Shown one piece after another: positions 56,801-64,000 of a stretch of DNA of 64,000 nt (positions are counted from its first letter, which is position 1; every line of letters starts with the position of its first letter). This stretch comes from Pomphorhynchus laevis (taxonomy: Eukaryota; Acanthocephala; Palaeacanthocephala; Echinorhynchida; Pomphorhynchidae). A program made the position numbers and the translations under genes. The stretch lies in the NCBI GenBank assembly GCA_012934845.2, contig WNNJ02002212.1:1-64000 (forward strand). The letters are read 5' to 3'. The notes beneath the pieces were generated by a model. That model was not told where the DNA came from and searched no databases. It saw only the letters and a program-made list of their open reading frames with translations.

Positions 56801-57078
56801 ACGATCGCGGATGTAAAGGAATGCGTATACGACAAATCTTATTGTGATACACTTGGATAAAGAAGCGCCAAACCAAAGACGGCTTACAACTGTGCGGATC
56901 TTTCCAATGCTGTTGACATGCAACTGGCGTAAAAAAGTGTGCCGGATCAATCCCCGATAATTTGTTGCTAAATATTTCTAGATTTGCAGTATAATTAGCA
57001 GTATCAGCCATATAAAGAAGACTGCACAGATATACGGATGAAGGGGTAACAAACAAACAACAACAAATACAAATTTAT

Positions 57079-58134
57079 TTAATGTGGCAAATGCGTACAA
57101 GCTGAACGCTTACAAGTCCACAAACAAAAATGAAAAAGCCGATCAGATAAATTGTTTAAATGGGATCGGATTTGTGGTTTGAAGCACTGCAGGGAAGTTG
57201 ATTGGCGTATATGAATGGGCAGATGGTTCCACGATAGATGAGCAGCCACCAGGAAGGAGCGGAGTTCAAATGAGGTAGAGTAGTTTGGGACATGTAGAAG
57301 AAGGGAATTACAGGAACGCAAGGAACAGTAAACAGGACGAGAATTATCACGAAAAGGGAGGTTGAGAAACGAAGGGGTATGAAAAGTTACAAGGCGGAAA
57401 GCAACGATAAGAAGACGAATTTGAACACGACAATAAATTGTAGGCAAATTGAGAGAAACAAGATGGTAGGATGTATGATCAAAACGACGAAGACGGAGGA
57501 GAATTCGGACGACTGCGTTGACGATGCGTTGTAGGGGAAGAAGAGTGAATTTAGGTGAGCTGGAAAATAGACTAAGACAATAATCGAGTATAGAAAAAAG
57601 GAAAGAAGATATGAGAGTCATACAAGAAGGGAAATCGATCAATCTTCGAACATGACGGAGGTTGCGATGTATCAGGATAGATGAGCGTACTTTATCTCTA
57701 ACGAAAGGTTTAAGTGAAAGTCGGTTGTCAAAATGGAAGCCTAGGAAAACGAGATTATCAACGATAGGAATAATTGTAGAATTTAATGATACGGAGGGAG
57801 GTTCGAAGCCGAGGCGTCGAGGTAGGATCCACATAATTTTGGATTTATCAGGATTCAGAGAAAGACGAAGAGAAGAAAGATGATTGGAAATTGAGACAAG
57901 ACAGTAGGAAGCAGAAACACTAAGATCGTGAATACGATAAACAGGTGCATGAGCATAGATGAGAATGTCATCAGCATATTGCATAACATGGAAGTTAAAT
58001 TTATGAGAAATCGAAGACAAATCACCAAGAAGAGAGAAAAGCATAGGGCCTAATACGGAGCTTTGTCTAACACCAGACGGGATGGAAGAAGGATGGGAGA
58101 GAGAAGAGTTAGAATAGACGCGAAATGTACGGTT

Positions 58135-58191
<57 letters not shown>

Positions 58192-60088
58192 GAAAACCAT
58201 GATACAGTGGGTAAAGAGAAGCCATAATCATGACGAAGGCGATGGAGAAGAATCGAGTGATCGACGATGTCAAAAGCAGACGATAGATCAAGAGAAACTA
58301 TGACACTACATAATTTATGATCGCGCGATATGAGTAAGTCGTTATAAACTTTAAGACATGCAATTTCGGTAGAGTAATTAGAGCGAAAAGCGGCTTGGAA
58401 GGGAGGAAATAAGTTAGAGGAAAAGAGATATATATTAACTTGCTTAAGAACTAGACGCTCAAGGAGTTTAGAGAGGGTTTGGAGAAGTGAGATAGGACGG
58501 TGCGAAGATTGTAGTGAGGGTCAAGAGATTGCTTTTAGAGGAGATGACGAACAGTGGCGCATTTCCAATAGAAACGAAATGTGTGGCTTCGGATAGACAA
58601 GTTGAACAATTTGGTTAGGAAGGGTGAGATAGATGAGCAGATATTTTTAAGCAAGTGAGTGGGAATTGGGTCAGAAGGAGAGGTTTTATTAGGTAATGAC
58701 AGCAGAACCGAAGAAACTTCATCAGACGAAACGGGAAGAAGGTGGAATAGTTCTGGGAGGGAAGTATTTAAAGAGAAGAGTGGGTACAAGGGGGCTATGG
58801 GTAGTAGGGAAAGTAAATTAGATAGCTTAGTTTGTAGATAAGAAGAAAATTCATCAGGATTTATATTACAAGGGGTAGATGATCGTGAAAGAATTGAGTT
58901 TAAGATTTTCCAATGAGATTTAGAGTTGGAAGATGACTCGAGTTGATTTCGCCAAAAGAGAGTACGTTTAGTACGTATAAGAATGAGATATGAACGGCGT
59001 TGAGAAAAGTAGGAATCACGAAGATTTGGAGGGAGTGGGTTGGGAGAACGTTTAAGAAAGCGTTTATACATACGAAAAGAGTGACGGATTCGACGCTTTG
59101 AAAGACTACATTTAGAATCGAACCAGGGAGCATGGCGCAAGCGCTGGGAACGTCGAAGTCGACTAGGTAGAAGGTTATTGAGGATCGACGTAAGTTCAGA
59201 ATCAAACAGAATGCAGAGATCATCGGGAGAGAGATAGTTAAGAGGAAGTGAAAAGAGTGAAGAATTGAGTAAGGCTGTGCAGAGGATAGGGATATCGAGA
59301 AGCTTCCAGGGTCGACTTGGTGTAGATAATGGTAAAGGCGGAGAAGGAGGATGGTGACGAGTAAGAGTAAGAGTGACAAGGAAATGATCGGACAAGCCTG
59401 GATCAGTAATTGACAAGGAGGTATAGTCATTGAAGCAGTTAGGAACAGCAATGATGTCGAGATCACCGCCTAGAATATGTGGTGGGCTTGTTGAAAGTAA
59501 TTTATGGTTAAAATCAGAAAAAAGATTAGTTAAAGTGGCAGAGTCAGAGTCAGACGGGTGATCAAGACGATTGTTAAAGTTATTGAGAACAAAATAAGGA
59601 GTATAAGACAATGAACAGTGAGACATTAGATCTGCAAGGTCGTTAAAGAAGATAAGTGATGGGGCAACTGAACCTGGACGGTATACAATCACAAGTTCCA
59701 GAGGGAAAGGAGTTGATAATCTGCATATGAGTAATTCGAACGAAGTGTAACGGATGTTAACGTTGATTTTACGTAAAGACATTGGGTGACGAGCAATGGC
59801 AACAATACCGCCATGGTTAGAAGCAGTAGATGTATGATATGCAATTTGACGAGCTGATTCAACTAGAGAACAACCAGAGCGACATAGACGACGAATAGCA
59901 AGATCGTCGGAGTCAGAGTGCCAGGATTCGGTAATGCAGATAATATCGATAGATAATTGATCGAAGATATCAAGAAGCATATCAGCTTTATGAAGAATGG
60001 AGCGAGTGTTGAATAGACTAAGACGAAAAGTATGCTTAGGAGCGAGATTGACTAGCGAAGAAGACAAGGGGGAGAGATGGGACGCCAT
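57079..60088 (-). pseudogene. ORF2 (EEP endonuclease + RT) of LINE copy D
   Basis: The start MASHLSPLSSSLVNLAPKH is followed by endonuclease motifs LFNTRSILHKADML, IICITESWHSD (Glu), VIYRPGS, FVLNNFNNRLD (GDFN in relatives, so the Asp is lost) and [16 protein letters not shown] (SDH). A linker and the RT fingers (LLSLPNKTSPSDPIPTHLLK) run to 58,535. After a frame break, RT continues with FDIVDHSILLHRL (motif A region), IPSGVRQSSVLGPMLF and MQYADDILIYAH (intact YADD). The C terminus holds LRHVRRLIDFPSCM and [10 protein letters not shown]. The frame changes at least twice and carries the dinucleotide run, so the copy is inactive. Confidence 0.87.
58137..58188. repeat. (AT)26 microsatellite inside LINE copy D ORF2
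   Basis: 26 AT dinucleotides replace the short CATATCTATCAAACC context present at the same place in copy C (54,137-54,151), so the run grew after insertion. Confidence 0.95.
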
Positions 60089-61290
60089 CGAATTTTTGGC
60101 CTTGTGTGTACAACGTGAAAATTTCCGTTGATTTGACGTATAGATAAGGATGACTCGCCGTTTGTTTCACGTCGATGTTTCTCAATGCGAGCTAAATTGA
60201 GCTGGGCAATATCAGAAGGGGAGCGGTCAGGAAAGATACGGCAAGTAGATGAAGTGGTAAGAAGTTTAAAACGTTGGGAGAGTACAGAAGAGGCATGTGA
60301 ACTATGTCGGAAAACGATTTTTAAGAGTGGAGGACTGAGATGATTGGATTTAGTGGATTTGTTTAAACGAATAAAGGATACAGGATCGATATTATTGAAG
60401 AGGGATGGGTTATCATCAGGAAGAATGGTTGCTAGGATAGACCTGAAAGCAAATACATCATCATCGAGGCGAGATTGTGAAGCAGATTCAGAAAGCTTTA
60501 AGTTTGATATGATTATACAGCGATCGCGCGAAGGAAAACGATTTCGTGGAAGTGGTGGACGGACAGAGCTGATAGGAGTCGAGGCAGATGATCAGATAGA
60601 AGTGGGAATGAAGGGGTGCTTGATAGAGAATTAATATTGGTTGGAGCAAGTGTGACAGGAGCGGGGTGTTGAATCGATTGATCAGAGATGTGACTGGAGA
60701 TGATTTTAAATGAAGGATGTAAATTATTTGGAAGTGTTACGTGGGAGGTAGAGTAAGGAGAATTAAGATAGGTTGGGGCATGAGTGACAGGAATGGAGTG
60801 TTGAATCACTTGATCGGAAATGTTACTGGAAATGATTTTGATGGAAGGATGTAAATTATTGAGAATTGATACGGGGGAGGTCGAGTAAGAAGTACGTGAA
60901 GAGAATAAAGAAGTTTGAGATTTATTTAGATTGGGGGAGGAATAGGAAAGAGGAGGTACGAGATGAAAAGCTTTACCGTTAGCATTGTTAGAATGAGAAA
61001 GATTAATGGAAGTTTGGTACGTAGTTGAACGAGGAGTGTGTGAGAGAGTAGGTTCAATAATGGGATTATATGATGCGAAGTCAGGTGTTGATGCGAGGGA
61101 AACATCTAAAACAGCATTGGTCTGAGTGGTCGTGTGTGATACAGGAGTAGAGGAGCAGGATAACTGTAGTAGTCGTACTAATGTACAAAAATCGAATCAC
61201 TGGAGACATGAGAGCTGAGTGGTTTATAATCAATGTTGGATACCGACGAAACACTGTTTAGAGTAAATTCATTTGCAAATTCTTCGGCAA
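60052..61290 (-). pseudogene. ORF1 of LINE copy D, with 43-residue internal repeat
   Basis: The C-terminal part (RCIIISNLKLSESASQSRLD, then FPDRSPSDIAQLNLARIEKH and [15 protein letters not shown]) resembles the RRM-plus-basic-tail ORF1 protein of CR1/L2-type LINEs. It stops at TAG 60,052-60,054, 37 nt inside ORF2. Upstream is a Ser/Pro/His-rich region in which a 43-residue unit (NNLHPSIKIISSNISDQVIQ...) is repeated in tandem at DNA level (129 bp, about 60,640-60,890). A frame change occurs near 60,600 and the true start is not clear. The protein probably binds element RNA. Confidence 0.65.
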
Positions 61291-61320
61291 TGTTGACCTG
61301 AGAAAACTTGTAATAATAAA

Positions 61321-61678
61321 TTGGCACTTAGAAGACACACATATGCACAGGAATTGGTACGCCTTAGGTCAACATTAGTATACAACTATCTCGCTCACTT
61401 TCTTCATGCGTTTGCGGTGCGCGTTCTGCTCGCCATCGCTACGCGTACTAAATGAAAAAGTACAATTTTCTTTTAAAAAAATTTTGACACGCATCACTAT
61501 TTTGTGTTTGTTTGTACAATTTGGAGTTCTAAAAAAATAAAAAAATAATATAATTGTTTTTAACACAAGTTTTTATTATAAAAAATAATCCAATTAAAAA
61601 TTACAATCAAAGAAATTACCCGCGAATGGGCCCTAATATAATGATTAAATATTAAATTTGACTCTATTCATTAAAACC
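61321..61678. other. spacer between LINE copy D and a REL-type relic
   Basis: AT-rich sequence with one GC-richer stretch at 61,385-61,445. Nothing is recognised. Confidence 0.4.
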
Positions 61679-62176
61679 TCAGCCATCCGTAGCGGATCCA
61701 CGACTGGTTATCCCCGAATGGATTTGCTGTCCATGCTCGAACCGGTGAAATGCTGAGCGGGGGCTGCGAAGACACATAGATGTTGATCGCGCAAGGGAGA
61801 AACTTATCCTTCGTCGGATAAGTGCGATACACGTCGCATAGTCTATTTCGCGCTTATTGGCCAACATCCTGGCTATTAAAAAAAGATGGATATTGCCTTC
61901 AGAACGGAATCTCCGGCCTTTTCAAAGCCTTCAGAAGAGGAAAACACTATCGGTGTGAATTGGGCCCTCTCCACAGTTACAATACGTTCAGTGTAACGGG
62001 CGTTTTTGCGCAACTCGTGCTAGCTGTGGACTGATGAAAGCGTTCTCTCAGAATAAGAAGCAGCATGACAATTGAATACAGCGACGTCCATAAAGACGCG
62101 CTCGCTTCGTCTTCCGAACAGACCCGTGCACACGACATCAAGTCTCGCTTCAATGTCACGTGAAGCTGTAGTGACT
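61679..62176 (-). pseudogene. REL-type LINE C-terminal fragment
   Basis: The minus strand reads ARLDVVCTGLFGRRSERVFM then DVAVFN (the D...DV nuclease-like block), YTERIVTVERAQFTPIVFSS and, after a frame change near 61,880, FSLARSTSMCLRSPRSA. These blocks parallel the fragments at 14,141-15,120 and 286-543. The CCHC and RT parts are missing. Confidence 0.55.
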
Positions 62177-63435
62177 CAAATTAAATTGAGAGATCTATAG
62201 GACCATCTAATAATATAATAATATAAATAATATAAATAATATAAAATAAAAAAGTTTGAGATAAAATATCATACAATAAATAACATACACTACTTATATA
62301 ATCAGTAACAACTTACAATCAATAACTACTTACAATTGCGAAGGATTTAATACGAAGGATTCATCGAGTTTAAACTATCCTGATAACAACTACTTACAAT
62401 AAAAACACATACAAACTAAGGATTCATCGCGCAACGAAACAAGCAAATTCAAGTAACAAAATCGACGATTTTTCGTAGGATTTGGTAGGTAATCTATCAA
62501 TCAACATCGATTCAACCAAGCAATCGAAAACTAATTGTTTGGACGCAAATATAGTAGACGTAAATTCAAAGAAATTCAAACAAACAACCTACAAATGGGA
62601 TTAAAATATCGTAAACGAAGACAAGAGAAGACAGGCGCGACAATGGATAAGACGAAAAAATCCTCCGAAGTACACAACACAACAAGTTTGTTGTGACTTC
62701 TTGGGTTGCGATGTATGGACAACCGTCTCAATTCTGGAGTCCGAGCAATCAGCTATGTGCGATAAGAAATTTATTTGTTGATATTGCAGCGCTTCGATTT
62801 TATTGCGAAATATCTCAAGGATCACACCGAATAATTCCGATATCATATTTGCTGCTGATACGTCCAGAGAATCCAATGATGTTCACTCTGTCGGTTGGAG
62901 TTGTGCGGCACTTAAAGATGTAACTCGGACGAATGATCTATCTAGTTAAGATTGTCAAACTATGTCAAGTCAGAATATTGTGGCTAATCATACCTATGAT
63001 AAGCACCTTCAGGGTTGTTTGGCGTCCCATCTGAGCGGTATTACTTGGGCATATCTGTATTCAATACACATGCTCATTCCTATGCCACAATGACCCCACG
63101 ATCAGCATTCAGTTACAACGAGAATCGAAAAAGCTAAGTACTTTGAACGGATTTCGAAGATCGAAAGAGCAGCATTCATACTGGTTATTTTTTTCAATAC
63201 AAGATTGTTTAGGGATGATGAGGAAGAACAGTTTGTAAAACGATTAGCAAAAGTCGTAGCCATGAAAAGCGTGTCGTTACAGTGAAGTTATTAGCTTCTC
63301 GTGCGGGGTAGCTTATGGTGTCTCAGATAAATCTTCATTGTTACTTTTGTTGTTTCTGCTGTGTTTTTGTCGAATAAATTGTTTTACTTAAAAAATTATT
63401 ATATACTTTAACGCCATGTTCAACCTTTCTTAATA
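62177..63435. other. unassigned, AT-rich then mixed composition
   Basis: ATACAATAAATAACATACAC at 62,270 recurs at 63,690, just before the Cys-rich ORF start, so 62,260-62,340 may be a leader of the same element family. Overlapping open frames on both strands at 62,600-62,923 have no recognisable domain. Confidence 0.4.
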
Positions 63436-63439
63436 ATAA

Positions 63440-63600
63440 GTTCGATCTATAGAAGCCTTCTAAAAGTGTACAAAAATCATGTAGAGTGATCTATGCGTTT
63501 CGAACTTTTTAATTACAAGTGCTCGTAAAACTCTCATAACATCGCTCTTACTTCTGCCTTGTCGAAATCCATATTGCTCAAATGGAAGTAAATGTCGCCG
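63440..63600 (-). pseudogene. LINE reverse transcriptase fragment
   Basis: The minus strand reads FEQYGFRQGRSKSDVMRVLR then ALVIKKFETHRSLYMIFVHF, followed after a stop by KASIDRTYY. This is the RT finger/motif A block (QFGFRxGRST..A...L and a F-D...AFD equivalent) of an RTE-like or related LINE. The active Asp positions have drifted. Isolated fragment of about 50 residues. Confidence 0.6.
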
Positions 63601-63833
63601 ATACCTAATTATTATTAAAACTATCTTGTTATCTCTATTAACTATTTACAAAAATTTATAAGTGTTCTAGCTAATTACAATCTAAAGTAAATACAATAAA
63701 TAACATACACTTAAACATACAATCGCTGTAAGAAGATCGTTGTATTCAATAAAAACAAGTTAATATATACAATCAAAACACTATCGGCATTCAGCACAAC
63801 AACTAAAATCTAAACAACTACACCGAAAATATT

Positions 63834-64000
63834 TATGGTGCGAGGCAAACCGTCAAGCAAGCCTCTGTGTTGTGCATGCAATGGACCGGCTGCAGTTTGC
63901 AAAGGATGTAAATGCGCAAAAGCAGGACGTTCATGCACCAACTGCAGAGCAACAAATTGCCGCATTAAGCATAACCTGTCACCGCCTAAACTTTCACATA
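63834..64000 (+). CDS. start of a Cys-rich ORF, probably REL-type LINE N terminus (cut by window end)
   Basis: The ATG at 63,834 opens MVRGKPSSKPLCCACNGPAA then VCKGCKCAKAGRSCTNCRA and NCRIKHNL. CxxC pairs are arranged like the Cys-rich (CXC/tesmin-like) N-terminal module that precedes the RT in many invertebrate REL-type mobile-element proteins. A leader with CAACAACTAAAATCTAAACA precedes it. The frame is open to the window end; the rest of the protein is outside. Alternatively it could be a host CXC-domain protein. Confidence 0.5.

Larger units (their letters stand above)
57060..61320 (-). mobile_element. CR1/L2-like LINE copy D, near full length
   Basis: A minus-strand element with an ORF1 (about 61,290-60,052) overlapping an ORF2 (60,088-57,079), then GGACTTGTAAGCGTTCAGC and a (TTTG/TTG)-rich tail at 57,048-57,075. 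ORF2 is open in two long blocks separated by a frame-disrupted stretch and a 52-bp AT dinucleotide run at 58,137-58,188. Pyrimidine-rich coding strand and Ser/Leu/Pro-rich proteins are shared with copy C. Target duplications were not identified. Confidence 0.88.

Noticed and set aside
62601-62923. Open frames on both strands near the right end
   Set aside because: No motif recognised and no link to the neighbouring relics; left unassigned.
1-64000. Naming the species from transposon content
   Set aside because: Composition and element classes fit several AT-rich invertebrate lineages; the sequence alone does not decide.

Overview
This is an AT-rich, intron-bearing metazoan window. The evidence is a split-exon immunoglobulin gene, a mitochondrial ABC transporter with 14 phase-consistent exons and canonical GT/AG introns, and a load of LINEs, Penelope-like elements (PLEs), a Tc1/mariner-IS630 transposon and fold-back MITEs. 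An invertebrate is likely; I cannot name the species from sequence alone. Nothing bacterial, viral or organellar was seen.

Layout. 0-4.5 kb: tail of one LINE, a relic of a LINE with a restriction-enzyme-like endonuclease (REL) type tail, and a nearly full-length but decayed LINE (family 1, copy A, three CCHC knuckles + EEP endonuclease + RT). 4.5-11.5 kb: AT-rich DNA with two fold-back elements and a second REL-type relic. 11.5-16.3 kb: a PLE in which a GIY-YIG endonuclease precedes the reverse transcriptase (Naiad-like order), a third REL relic on the minus strand, and minus-strand PLE tails. 16.3-21.9 kb: mostly unrecognised AT-rich DNA. 21.9-25.1 kb: a cluster of hammerhead-ribozyme-bearing repeats of several families. 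25.1-28.9 kb: LINE family-1 copy B, with target-site duplications, inserted into a tandem pair of hammerhead repeats; 28.9-29.35 kb is the other side of that array and holds the best hammerhead.

29.7-36.3 kb: a host gene on the plus strand coding for a small cell-surface protein with two Ig domains and a C-terminal hydrophobic tail. One intron holds a 1.93-kb IS630/Tc1-type transposon with TA duplications and 22-bp subterminal arrays; another holds a PLE tail. 38.0-56.2 kb: the host ABCB7/ATM1 orthologue on the minus strand (convergent with the Ig gene), about 658 codons in 14 exons, its introns loaded with PLE pieces, a CR1/L2-like LINE (copy C) and a duplicated copy of exon 1.

56.4-64 kb: a CR1/L2-like LINE tail, a 4.2-kb minus-strand CR1/L2-like element (copy D) with ORF1 and ORF2, a fourth REL relic, an unrelated RT fragment, and at the right edge the start of a Cys-rich ORF that resembles the N terminus of REL-type LINE proteins.

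The most interesting theme is that hammerhead ribozymes sit in short, tandem, non-coding repeats (487-bp and 464-bp units) in the same window as a permuted PLE. This is the arrangement expected of animal retrozymes, small circular-RNA retroelements thought to borrow PLE machinery. The link between the two here is inference.
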